The notes under the pieces are model-generated. The model was not told where the DNA came from and made no database searches. It saw nothing but the letters and a program-made list of their open reading frames with translations. Below, one piece after another: positions 1 through 6,041 of a stretch of DNA of 9,476 nucleotides (positions are counted from its first letter, which is position 1; every line of letters begins with the position of its first letter). The stretch covers positions 1 to 9,476 of the forward strand of contig CAKUEM010000060.1 in the NCBI GenBank assembly GCA_934646115.1. Direction: 5' to 3'. The stretch comes from an uncultured Oscillospiraceae bacterium. GTDB taxonomy: Bacteria; Bacillota; Clostridia; Oscillospirales; JAAYXM01. A program made the translations under genes and the position numbers.

Positions 1-81
1 GTGATCAAATATGCGCAATTTGAGGGGCATGAGACCCGCGAGGCGCGCGACGGACTTGAAGCGGTCGAGCTTGCGCGGCGT
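1..81 (+). pseudogene. Internal fragment of an OmpR-type response regulator gene
   Basis: The frame beginning at base 1 encodes VIKYAQFEGHETREARDG and then LEAVELARR. This matches residues 17-38 of the complete regulator at 1120-1788 and then departs from it. The first 50 bases are identical to 1168-1217. After that the protein match continues for about six codons, but almost every third base differs. Homology ends near base 81: the frame runs on without regulator-like sequence to a TAG at 145-147. The conserved phosphorylation site region that should follow is absent, so no working protein can be made. It may be the remnant of a tandem copy of the downstream locus, or a junction at the end of an assembled contig. 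Confidence 0.7.
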
Positions 82-146
82 ATTTTTCTTACCGGTCGTC
101 TGTCTCGTCAGGCATGGTTCGGAAACGATCAGTCAGGGGTGATTTA

Positions 147-767
147 GTGAAAAACATCATCATTGCAGGTCCAGCTAGGGCAGGGAAATCAACACTTGCG
201 AGAAAAATACACGAAGAGCTGGGTCACTTTGTCATCCATATCGATAAACTGGTGGCTGTGTTTGGAGAGGCATATCCGCAACTGGATATCCGGCTCAACT
301 GGAATAGAAAAAAGACGACAGATCACCTCGCGCCGTTTCTCGGTCACTTTCTTGGCATGTTCTCTTCGGATGACGGGCACGGGCTGCTGCCATACAGCCA
401 TGGTGCTGTGAAAGGGAATCACTTTGTGCTGGAAGGCACGTATCTTAACTTTGACATCATTGACCACATTTTAAAGACATATGGGATTCGAGATTTTAAA
501 GAAAAATTTTTGCTGATCGGTTTGGTACAAAACGAAAAAACGGTCGATGCGTTCGTCCACGATTTTAAACAATATGATACGAAAGACGATTGGACATACG
601 GGTTTGACGACAATGACCTGAAAGAGATTGCCGAAGGGGAGATTTCCTTTGGCAGATCAATGTACCAGGATCTTGTGAAGTACGGTTTTACAATCTATGA
701 TACATCTGCCGAGCGGGAGCGGGTATACAGTCAGATTTTAGCGGATATCAAGGCGCGGCACATGTAA
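147..767 (+). CDS. P-loop NTPase, small-molecule kinase-like protein
   Basis: This encodes about 206 residues when started at the GTG at 147. That start has an AGGGGTGA ribosome binding site at 135-142; the in-frame ATG at 114 has none. A Walker A loop is visible right after the first beta strand (IIIAGPARAGKST, with G8, G13, K14 and S15). An aspartate in IHIDKL (D33) and an LEGTYL segment occupy places where acceptor-site and second-strand residues sit in nucleotide-kinase folds. The length fits a single-domain kinase of the adenylate/uridine kinase or AAA_33 type. The substrate cannot be told from sequence. The gene is AT-richer and uses AAA, TTT and GAT codons more than its neighbours, and it sits between a regulator fragment and a truncated-looking membrane gene, which suggests horizontal acquisition. 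Confidence is high for a gene and low for a specific activity. Confidence 0.75.
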   Translation: MKNIIIAGPARAGKSTLARKIHEELGHFVIHIDKLVAVFGEAYPQLDIRLNWNRKKTTDHLAPFLGHFLGMFSSDDGHGLLPYSHGAVKGNHFVLEGTYLNFDIIDHILKTYGIRDFKEKFLLIGLVQNEKTVDAFVHDFKQYDTKDDWTYGFDDNDLKEIAEGEISFGRSMYQDLVKYGFTIYDTSAERERVYSQILADIKARHM

Positions 768-849
768 CACCGATTTGTGCGGCGGCAGATTTCTCAAAGC
801 TGGATAGGGTTTTAAGGAAAATTGGAGGGACGCGGCGCTGCTGCTTGGC

Positions 850-1107
850 GTGCTGTGCTTGCCCGGCAATGGGTGGCTGAATGATGCGGTCCAGGCGATG
901 GCGTCTAATCCGTTTCAAAATCCGGCGGCGCTTTGCTTTGTGTGCGGCGCGATTTTGGTGTCCGCCGCGCTGATTTATGTGTGCAATCGGTTTATTTGCT
1001 TAAAAAATCTGCGCGCGTCGCTGCGGCAGAAGCGCTGCATTGCGCTGACGCTTGCGATCGCGACTGCGCCGTATGCATTTTTGCTGCCGACACGTTGGTT
1101 TTTCTAA
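850..1107 (+). CDS. Small membrane protein, probably the C-terminal remnant of a larger one
   Basis: The frame from GTG 850 encodes 85 residues with two clear hydrophobic segments, around residues 25-45 (AALCFVCGAILVSAALIYV) and 63-80 (CIALTLAIATAPYAFLL), joined by a basic KNLRASLRQKR loop. The frame is open upstream to a TAG at 805-807. It contains hydrophobic codons before 850 (AALLLG) that look like part of the protein, and GTG 850 has no well-spaced ribosome binding site (GGAGGG at 824-829 is about 20 bases away). This suggests the 5' end was lost at a junction near 805-830. The stop lies 12 bases before the response regulator start and overlaps its ribosome binding site region, so the two were probably co-transcribed. 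I do not recognise the family, and it may be nonfunctional. Confidence 0.45.
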   Translation: MLCLPGNGWLNDAVQAMASNPFQNPAALCFVCGAILVSAALIYVCNRFICLKNLRASLRQKRCIALTLAIATAPYAFLLPTRWFF

Positions 1108-1119
1108 AGGAGGCGCCGT

Positions 1120-1788
1120 ATGGCACGGATTTTGATTGCGGACGACGAAGAGAAGATCCGCGCGCTTGTGATCAAATATGCGCAATTTGAGGGGCATGAG
1201 ACCCGCGAGGCGCGCGATGGGCTGGAGGCGGTTGCCGCGGCGGAGCGCGAGCCGTTTGATCTGATGATTTTAGACGTGATGATGCCGGGGCTGGACGGGT
1301 TTTCCGCCTGCCGCGAGATCCGAAAGCACTGCGACACGCCGATTTTGATGCTTTCTGCGCGCGGCGAGGAATATGACCGCATCCACGGGTTTGAGGCGGG
1401 CGTGGACGATTATGTGGTGAAGCCGTTTTCCCCGCGCGAGCTGATGCTGCGCGTGGGCGCGATTTTAAAGCGCAACGCGAAGGGCGACCGGGCGGAGGTG
1501 TTTACGCTCGGCGCGTTGACGGTGAATTTTTCCGCGCGGACGGTGGAGCTTTCCGGCGCGCGCATTGCGCTTTCGCCGCGCGAATATGAGCTGCTGTTTT
1601 ATTTAATTCGCAACCGGAATATCGCGCTCTCGCGCGAGCGGCTGCTTTCTGAGGTTTGGGGCTATGATTTTTTTGGCGACGACCGCACGCTCGACACGCA
1701 TATTAAGCTTTTGCGGCGCAGCCTTGGCGAATACAGCCGCCATATTGTGACGGTGCGAGGGGTGGGATATCGCTTTGAGGCAGAGTAA
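1120..1788 (+). CDS. OmpR/PhoB-family two-component response regulator
   Basis: This is a cytoplasmic DNA-binding regulator of 222 residues, the normal length for the family. The receiver domain (about 1-118) has the acidic pair D8/D9, the phospho-acceptor D52 in LILDVMMPGLDG, the switch residue S79 and the conserved K101 in VVKPF. A winged-helix trans_reg_C domain follows (about 128-222; SPREYELLFYL, LDTHIKLLRRSLGE, VRGVGYRFE). The ATG is preceded by a near-perfect AAAGGAGG at 1106-1113 with a six-base spacer. Its stop lies inside the sensor kinase reading frame that begins at 1775, so the two products are translationally coupled and form a cognate pair. By family, the partner kinase phosphorylates D52 and the dimer then binds target promoters. 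The signal and the target genes are not evident here. Confidence 0.95.
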   Translation: MARILIADDEEKIRALVIKYAQFEGHETREARDGLEAVAAAEREPFDLMILDVMMPGLDGFSACREIRKHCDTPILMLSARGEEYDRIHGFEAGVDDYVVKPFSPRELMLRVGAILKRNAKGDRAEVFTLGALTVNFSARTVELSGARIALSPREYELLFYLIRNRNIALSRERLLSEVWGYDFFGDDRTLDTHIKLLRRSLGEYSRHIVTVRGVGYRFEAE

Positions 1789-3190
1789 TATCCGGCGCAA
1801 AATTTTGCTTTCGCTCACGGTGTTTGTGCTGGTGATCGTGGGCGTTTTGATGCTGTTTCAGACCGTGTTTTTAGAGCAGTTTTATGAGAATTTTAAGCTC
1901 GCGGACATTCGCGACCGCGCGGATGCGCTGCTTGATCAGCTCCAGGACGACGAGTTCGCCACCTATTTGGAGGACGCGGCGCAGGGCGGCGACATGTGCG
2001 TACATGTGATCAATGCGGACGGGCGCACCGTGGCGGCGACGAACCGGTATCGCGACTGCGCGGTGCATCGCATGGGCGTGAGCGATCTGCGGCGGATCTT
2101 TTTAGAGACGCGCGCCGCCGGCGGCGCGCAGACGCGGCGGTTTACGATGCCGGCGCCGGATGCGGCGATGCAGGGCACGCGGCACGGCGCGCTGCAAAAT
2201 GTGTTGTATTCGCGCACGTCGGGAGATTATATGGTGTTGGCTTCCGCGATGATCACGCCGGTGAATGCGACGGTGCGTGTGCTGCGCGTGCAGCTGCTTT
2301 ACGCGAGCGTGCTGTTTATTTTGGCGGCGGGCGCACTTGCGTTTTGGTTGTCTAGCCGGATCGCGAAGCCGATCGTCGGGCTGAGCGAATCCGCGCGGCG
2401 GCTTGCCGCGGGCGAGCGCGAGGTTTCGTTTGAGAGCGGCGGCTATCGCGAGGTGGACGATTTGCGCGATGCGCTCAATGATGCGGCGCGCGAGCTGGCG
2501 CGGGTTTCGCATTTGCAGCGCGAGCTGATTGCCAACATTTCGCACGATTTGCGCACGCCGCTGACGATGATCCGCGGGTATGGCGAGGCGATCCGCGATC
2601 TGCCCGGCGAGAACACGCCGGAGAATATTCAGGTGATCATCGACGAGGCGGAGCGCCTGAGCCGCCTGGTTTGCGATGTGCTTGACCTTTCGCGCCTGCA
2701 ATCCGGCACGCAGGAGCTTCAGCCGGAGGAGTTTTGCCTGACCGATGCGGTGGCGCAGCAGGTGGCGCGCTGCGCGCGGATGGTGGAGCATGACGGGTAT
2801 CGCATCTCGTTTTCGTTTGATCGCGAGGTGTGCGTGCGCGGCGATGCGCTGCGGCTGTCGCAGGTGGTGTATAATTTGCTGGGCAATGCGCTCACGTTTA
2901 CCGGAGAGGATCGCACGGTGCTTGTGCGGCAGATCGTGCGGGATGCGTGGGTGCGCATCGAGGTGGAGGACCACGGCGAAGGTATTGCGCCGCAAGAGAT
3001 TGCGGATATTTGGGAACGCTATTATAAGGCGAATGGGCCGCATCGGCGCGCAACCGTTGGCTCTGGGCTGGGGCTTGCCATCGTGCGGGAGACCGTGCGG
3101 CTGCACGGCGGGCGCTGCGGCGTGCAGAGCCAGCCGGGGCAGGGGAGCGTGTTTTGGTTTGAGCTGCGCGTGGACGATGAGAGCGTGTGA
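1775..3190 (+). CDS. Membrane sensor histidine kinase (VanS/PhoR type)
   Basis: This encodes 471 residues starting at TTG 1775, with an AGGGGTGG ribosome binding site about ten bases upstream and a 14-base overlap with the response regulator. TM1 is at about residues 10-33. An extracytoplasmic sensor region spans about 34-170, and TM2 about 172-194. A HAMP linker follows (about 192-245), then the HisKA dimerisation domain with the H-box SHDLRTPL and phospho-histidine H257. The HATPase_c domain has the N-box (N367 and N371 in YNLLGNA), G1 box DHGEGI (399-404) and G2 box GSGLGLAI (429-436). All catalytic motifs are intact. By family it autophosphorylates H257 in response to an external cue and passes the phosphate to the regulator encoded just upstream. 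The sensor domain does not reveal its ligand. No clear terminator follows directly. Confidence 0.95.
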   Translation: MRQSNIRRKILLSLTVFVLVIVGVLMLFQTVFLEQFYENFKLADIRDRADALLDQLQDDEFATYLEDAAQGGDMCVHVINADGRTVAATNRYRDCAVHRMGVSDLRRIFLETRAAGGAQTRRFTMPAPDAAMQGTRHGALQNVLYSRTSGDYMVLASAMITPVNATVRVLRVQLLYASVLFILAAGALAFWLSSRIAKPIVGLSESARRLAAGEREVSFESGGYREVDDLRDALNDAARELARVSHLQRELIANISHDLRTPLTMIRGYGEAIRDLPGENTPENIQVIIDEAERLSRLVCDVLDLSRLQSGTQELQPEEFCLTDAVAQQVARCARMVEHDGYRISFSFDREVCVRGDALRLSQVVYNLLGNALTFTGEDRTVLVRQIVRDAWVRIEVEDHGEGIAPQEIADIWERYYKANGPHRRATVGSGLGLAIVRETVRLHGGRCGVQSQPGQGSVFWFELRVDDESV

Positions 3191-3238
3191 CACCGTGATT
3201 TATCCGGCATATGACACGCAATTCTAACGATTTTAAGT

Positions 3239-3320
3239 GCCTTTTTATGAAATCGCGCGGGCGGTGACCGCGCGATTAAACAACAAAGCGGTTTATTCAA
3301 CAGACATGATTAAAAAAGGC
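3239..3320. other. Nested inverted repeats in the convergent intergenic region
   Basis: A 10-bp perfect stem is formed by 3251-3260 (AATCGCGCGG) and 3268-3277 with a 7-base loop. It is enclosed by a second inverted repeat, GCCTTTTT (3239-3246) with AAAAAGGC (3313-3320). It lies just past the sensor kinase stop and could slow or end transcription from either side. There is no U-tract immediately after the inner stem in either direction, so a standard terminator is not assured. Confidence 0.4.
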
Positions 3321-3359
3321 GGCGATTCCCAAGGGATGGGGCGGCGCGAGCCGATACGG

Positions 3360-3410
3360 AGGGGGCATCCTCGCCGAAGAAACGGCACACAATCTTTGAG
3401 GATGCCCCCT
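3360..3410. other. 13-bp perfect hairpin with nested inner stem
   Basis: AGGGGGCATCCTC (3360-3372) is perfectly complementary to GAGGATGCCCCCT (3398-3410) across a 25-base loop. The loop holds a second small stem, GCCG (3373-3376) with CGGC (3383-3386). No T-run follows on either strand. It lies between the convergent sensor kinase and acetyltransferase genes and may act as a 3'-end or transcript-stabilising structure, or be a small dispersed repeat. Confidence 0.5.
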
Positions 3411-3437
3411 GCGGGACAAGTATACTTCTGAAATATA

Positions 3438-3481
3438 CCATGCTTTCGGCAAAGCCGGGTAAAAAGCTTTTCAAAGCATGG
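3438..3481 (-). terminator. Branched hairpin after the acetyltransferase stop, possible terminator
   Basis: CCATGCTTT (3438-3446) pairs with AAAGCATGG (3473-3481) over 9 bp. The enclosed segment contains two smaller hairpins, CGGC-AAA-GCCG (3447-3457) and the palindrome AAAAGCTTTT (3462-3471). On the minus strand it begins two bases after the acetyltransferase stop codon, the right place for a transcript end. The sequence after it is TATATTTC rather than a clean U-tract, so termination is likely but not certain. Confidence 0.45.
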
Positions 3482-3483
3482 CA

Positions 3484-4083
3484 TTATTTCAACGCTTTTC
3501 TCATGATAAGCTTTTTGCTGGTTTCCGCATAAACGCGAAAACCCATATTCTTATACATATCGGCATAACCGACAAAGTCTTCTGATTTGGCAGTGATTTC
3601 GCGATCCGGATACGCTTCCACAAAGTCAAATCCATCCGCCGCCGCATCTTCGCAGACGCGCGCCAAAAGCGCGGAGGCAATCCCTTGCCGCCGCAGCTTT
3701 GGCGCAATCGCAAAGCAAAAAACAGATTTTACGCGAATTTCGGGGGTGGCTTCCTCTGTAGGGATAAACCCTTTACGGGGGCCGTTCATCCAAAGCCAAC
3801 CACTGCACGCGAGACAATCTGATTTTGTGTTTGCATTGCACCACCCTACGACCTGACCGTCATAATAAGCCATATAGCCTTGAATTGTGCCGTTTCTCAC
3901 ACACGCGGCGGCATAATCCCTTCGTGCCGCTTCCGTATGTAAATCTTTTCCTGTACAATCATCACTGCACCAAGCAGCACAGTAACAGTTGACATTATAC
4001 TTTTGATTGTGCGGTGTTGTATCAAAAAAATGGATATAGTCCTCCACCAGCGCGGGCGTCAGTTTTCGAATTTCAATATGCAT
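3484..4083 (-). CDS. GNAT-family N-acetyltransferase
   Basis: This encodes 199 residues from the minus-strand ATG at 4083 (MHIEIRKLTP). That start is chosen because GGGAGG lies five bases upstream; the frame is open for 34 more codons without an equally good start. The acetyl-CoA motif A is clear: a beta strand with VKSVFCFAIAP, then the pyrophosphate loop RRQGIA at 131-136, followed by helix ALLARVCEDA. A C-terminal YKNMGFRVY segment is typical of the fold. The N-terminal half is rich in cysteine (YNVNCYCAAWC, GWCNANTKSDC) and matches a clostridial-type GNAT subgroup whose substrates I cannot name. It would transfer an acetyl group from acetyl-CoA to an amine. It stands alone, convergent with the sensor kinase, and has a long leader (see 4224-4266). 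Confidence 0.9.
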   Translation of the reverse strand: MHIEIRKLTPALVEDYIHFFDTTPHNQKYNVNCYCAAWCSDDCTGKDLHTEAARRDYAAACVRNGTIQGYMAYYDGQVVGWCNANTKSDCLACSGWLWMNGPRKGFIPTEEATPEIRVKSVFCFAIAPKLRRQGIASALLARVCEDAAADGFDFVEAYPDREITAKSEDFVGYADMYKNMGFRVYAETSKKLIMRKALK

Positions 4084-4487
4084 GGCTACCTCCCGAAAAA
4101 AATTGTTGTTGTGATAAGCCGAAGCGGATGCTCTGATATGGGAAGCGCTGAGAACGCCTGTAAATATAGGCTGCCGGTTTGCCAATATTTTTTTGTTTCT
4201 TTCATTCTTTTGCTGAGAAAAAGTTTTCGGAGCAGATGGCAGGTTTGCTGGTCTGTGCTCCGAAAAACGTTGGGCTGCAATGGATTTGGGACACAGGGGG
4301 GATGGAAAAACGTTGCTCTGCGAGTCTCGCGGGGGAAGACTCTAGAGGCATCGTGCATGGATTTTTTGACAAGATAAGACACCTGTGATGGATTTTCTGA
4401 CCTGTGAAAAAATTTGTGCGGAAAAAAAGCACGGTCACGCCGCCGATATCGCAATCACGGTTAAAGTTCGCTGTGATGGCAGGATTT
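4084..4487 (-). other. Long noncoding stretch between XRE gene and acetyltransferase
   Basis: I see no convincing gene in these 404 bases. Besides the terminator hairpin at 4224-4266 there is a second structured element around 4315-4348: GAGTCT (4322-4327) pairs with AGACTC (4337-4342), flanked by partly complementary CTCT and AGAG. ATGGATTT recurs three times (near 4279, 4358 and 4390), twice followed closely by TGAC. No clean minus-strand promoter for the acetyltransferase stands out. Confidence 0.5.
4224..4266 (-). terminator. Rho-independent terminator or attenuator in the acetyltransferase leader
   Basis: TTTTCGGAGCA (4224-4234) is perfectly complementary to TGCTCCGAAAA (4256-4266). Further pairing inside (GAT with GTC, and GCA with TGC) extends the stem. 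Read on the minus strand, the stem is followed by CTTTTTCTC, a usable U-tract, so it would work leftward. It lies about 220 bases past the XRE stop and about 140 bases before the acetyltransferase start. It may end the XRE transcript, or be an attenuator in a leader that controls the acetyltransferase. Confidence 0.6.
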
Positions 4488-4826
4488 TTACGCATCTTCT
4501 GCGATATGATCGATCATTTCGCGCAAAAACGGCATTTTCTCGCGCGGGATGCGGCGGATGATGCGTCGACCATGGTCAGAGAGCAGGATGACGTTATCCT
4601 CAAGCGGCAGTTCCTCGCTTTTGGCTTCATCCGCGCGGTCAAGCAAATAATCGGTCGTTACGTTAAAAAGCGTTGCCATCTGCGTCAGCACCTCGGTGGA
4701 GGGGGTGACCGGCTGCCGCCCCTCGTATTTTGCAACAGACGAGCGCTCAAGCCCGAGCAGATTCGCTAGATCCTGCTGGGAAAGTCCGTGCTCCGCGCGC
4801 AATGCTTTTAATCGATCTCGCAACAT
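4488..4826 (-). CDS. XRE-family (Cro/CI-type) transcriptional repressor
   Basis: This encodes 112 residues from the minus-strand ATG at 4826, which has AAGGAG eight bases upstream. The in-frame TTG six bases earlier is too close to that site. Residues 3-62 form an HTH_3 domain (LKALRAEHGLSQQDLANLLG, recognition helix ERSSVAKYE, then MATLFNVTTDYLLD). The C-terminal 45 residues (VILLSDHGRRIIRRIPREKMPFLREMIDHI) resemble the short helical tail of small clostridial XRE proteins. There is no S24 peptidase domain, so it is not a LexA/CI-like self-cleaving repressor. It is divergent from the phage-type genes, and the operator at 4864-4878 sits between its own -35 and -10. It is therefore probably autoregulated and the main repressor of the rightward module; that role is inferred from position and operator pattern. 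Confidence 0.9.
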   Translation of the reverse strand: MLRDRLKALRAEHGLSQQDLANLLGLERSSVAKYEGRQPVTPSTEVLTQMATLFNVTTDYLLDRADEAKSEELPLEDNVILLSDHGRRIIRRIPREKMPFLREMIDHIAEDA

Positions 4827-4857
4827 AGTCAATGCTCCTTCTTTCTTTGTTATCCCT

Positions 4858-4886
4858 ATTATAGTGAAAAATATTCACTTTGTAAA
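4858..4886 (-). promoter_or_regulatory. Sigma-70-type promoter of the XRE repressor gene
   Basis: On the minus strand the -35 is TTTACA (4886-4881) and the -10 is TATAAT (4863-4858), with a 17-base spacer. The predicted transcript begins near 4851, giving a leader of about 25 bases that contains the AAGGAG site. Operator O1 fills the spacer, so binding there should block this promoter. Confidence 0.8.
4864..4878. promoter_or_regulatory. Operator O1 (GTGAA-N5-TTCAC)
   Basis: GTGAAAAATATTCAC is a 15-bp inverted repeat with 5-bp perfect ends. It lies between the -35 and -10 of the XRE promoter, where a bound repressor would exclude RNA polymerase. It is followed by TTT, as are the two downstream copies at 5969 and 6961. 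Confidence 0.8.
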
Positions 4887-4894
4887 GAGGGAAT

Positions 4895-4909
4895 GTGAAA
4901 ATAATTCAT
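4895..4909. promoter_or_regulatory. Operator O2 (imperfect copy)
   Basis: GTGAAAATAATTCAT matches the operator at nine of the ten arm positions. Its centre (4902) lies 51 bases upstream of the predicted start sites of both divergent promoters, outside both -35 elements. It is likely the weakest of the three sites and could support cooperative binding or activation. Confidence 0.65.
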
Positions 4910-4917
4910 AAAATTAC

Positions 4918-4946
4918 TTGACATTTGTTCAGGTGTTCGCTATAAT
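4918..4946 (+). promoter_or_regulatory. Consensus rightward promoter of the phage-type genes
   Basis: TTGACA (4918-4923) and TATAAT (4941-4946) are separated by exactly 17 bases, a full consensus sigma-70/SigA promoter. The predicted start is near 4953, inside operator O3. Such a strong promoter needs tight control, consistent with repression by the divergent XRE protein. Confidence 0.9.
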
Positions 4947-4961
4947 GTGAATATAATTCAC
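4947..4961. promoter_or_regulatory. Operator O3 (GTGAA-N5-TTCAC)
   Basis: GTGAATATAATTCAC abuts the -10 of the rightward promoter and covers its predicted start site, a classic repression position. Centres of O1, O2 and O3 are 31 and 52 bases apart, close to three and five helical turns, so all three would face the same side of the DNA. Confidence 0.8.
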
Positions 4962-4994
4962 AAAAACTGGATTTTAGAAAGGAAGTTGGAGGAA

Positions 4995-5387
4995 ATGGAG
5001 GAGAGACGATTTCAACCGATGATGTTTCAGCGCGAGGGGGCGCGGCTGCGTGAGCGACCGGATGCAGTGAATTATCTGCGCGAAATCCAATGCTTTTACA
5101 CAAATCTTGAGATGGCGCCCTTGCGCGCGAACGCGATTTCGCTTTGGCACGCGCTGATGAACCAATGGAACCGCTCGTTTTGGACCGAGAATTTTACGCC
5201 CGCGATGCAGCTGCTGACCGTGCGGAGCGGTATGTCGAAAAGCAGTGTGCTGCGGGCGCGCAATGAGCTGATCGATGCGGGTCTGCTTCAAATTGAGGAG
5301 ACCGGAAAGCGCGATTTTACCCGCTATCATTTGGCACTGTTTGAGCCGAATACGCCCCATTTTGACACACTATATAAACAATACTAA
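4995..5387 (+). CDS. Stand-alone winged-helix protein like the N-terminus of DnaD-type phage replication initiators
   Basis: This encodes 130 residues from ATG 4995, with AAGGAA about ten bases upstream; GGAGG at 4988-4992 is too close to be the main site. The open frame reaches back to GTG 4947, but that codon is part of operator O3. Residues 23-115 resemble the winged-helix domain at the start of phage DnaD/replisome organiser proteins: VNYLREIQCFYTNLEM, ALSxWHALM-like NAISLWHALMNQWNR, an FTPAMQLLTVRSGMSKSSVLRARNELIDAGLL recognition region (66-98), and a RDFTRYHL wing. Those proteins usually have 250-300 residues with a C-terminal DnaD domain, which is absent here; the protein ends shortly after the wing. 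It is the first gene under the strong rightward promoter. It may bind an origin or act as a regulator. Confidence 0.8.
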   Translation: MEERRFQPMMFQREGARLRERPDAVNYLREIQCFYTNLEMAPLRANAISLWHALMNQWNRSFWTENFTPAMQLLTVRSGMSKSSVLRARNELIDAGLLQIEETGKRDFTRYHLALFEPNTPHFDTLYKQY

Positions 5388-5968
5388 TCAAATCAAATCT
5401 GCGCGAAGCGGAACACAACAAGGCGGGACAGACCGGGTTGCGTTTTTTTTGAGGAGGGGCTGCGGCGGCTTGGGTTTGCGGCGCTGCGCCGGGGTGAAAA
5501 TCCGGCGATTCGCTGAGGCGTGAAGCGTGAGGGGCGCTGGCGTATGGCTTTGGACGGAGCGCAGGAGAAGGGGGAATATGTGAGAGCGAAATGGTGAGAG
5601 CAGCGAGGCGCACGGTTCGGGCGTTTTTGGGAAAGCGCAGGTGTGGGGGGATGCGATGGGCAGAATTGAATGACGCGCTGGGCGATAAAACGTGCGGCGC
5701 AAGGGATTGGACAAAAACGCAGGAGAATAGAGGGAGCTGGCATGTGTGCGATAAATGTTGCGGGGGAAGAGAATACGAAGTATTGTTGGGATGTAAGGCG
5801 CGCGGGGCGCGCGTGGGGGCGGGCGGAGTCTGCTTGCTTGATCGAACAAGAGTGAGAAGCGTGTGGGGCGAGATTGGCTAAGTGGCGCCTATGGCTGTGC
5901 GCATATTGCGTTGTTGGGCGGAGAGGCTGCCGAATACGGCGATGCGGACAAGTCGGTGCGAAGCGAAT
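5388..5968. other. 580-base G-rich spacer without a recognisable gene
   Basis: No frame on either strand has both a ribosome binding site and plausible coding character. Minus-strand open frames translate to Pro/Ser/His/Arg-rich low-complexity sequence and are products of the C-rich strand. The + strand is strongly G-rich. An eight-base T-run at 5443-5450 follows a weak CAAC/GTTG stem and could be a poor terminator for the winged-helix gene. A CGCCGG/CCGGCG hairpin lies at 5487-5507. The rest may be decayed coding DNA or spacer. Confidence 0.5.
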
Positions 5969-5983
5969 GTGAATAATATTCAC
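5969..5983. promoter_or_regulatory. Operator O4 (perfect 15-bp palindrome)
   Basis: GTGAATAATATTCAC is a perfect palindrome around a central A, and together with the next three bases it is identical to the copy at 6961. It lies about 59 bases upstream of the DUF1492-like gene. I see no convincing -35/-10 pair around it, so it could be an internal roadblock or part of a weak promoter. Confidence 0.75.
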
Positions 5984-6041
5984 TTTTTAAGCAGGAGTTT
6001 GGAGAAAATCATATAAAAACCGAGACATGGAGGGGAGCATT

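Noticed and set aside
2102..3193. A 363-codon open frame on the minus strand, opposite the sensor kinase gene
   Set aside because: It lies wholly opposite a motif-complete histidine kinase, has no ribosome binding site and gives an Arg/His/Ala-rich product expected from antisense of GC-rich codons.
4086..4454. Minus-strand open frame of 122 codons between the XRE and acetyltransferase genes
   Set aside because: It crosses the terminator hairpin, has no ribosome binding site and no recognisable domain.
4947..4994. GTG 4947 as the start of the winged-helix gene
   Set aside because: The codon is part of operator O3 and lies upstream of the predicted transcription start. ATG 4995 has a usable ribosome binding site.
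5797..5830. Possible G-quadruplex
   Set aside because: There are only three runs of three or more G with short loops; a fourth run is missing, so the usual pattern is not met. The G-runs at 8771-8802 and 9103-9137 also fail on loop length.
5388..5983. Long minus-strand open frames of 150-196 codons in the G-rich spacer
   Set aside because: The products are Pro/Ser/His/Arg-rich with no domain, no ribosome binding site and several overlapping frames open at once, as expected for a C-rich strand.
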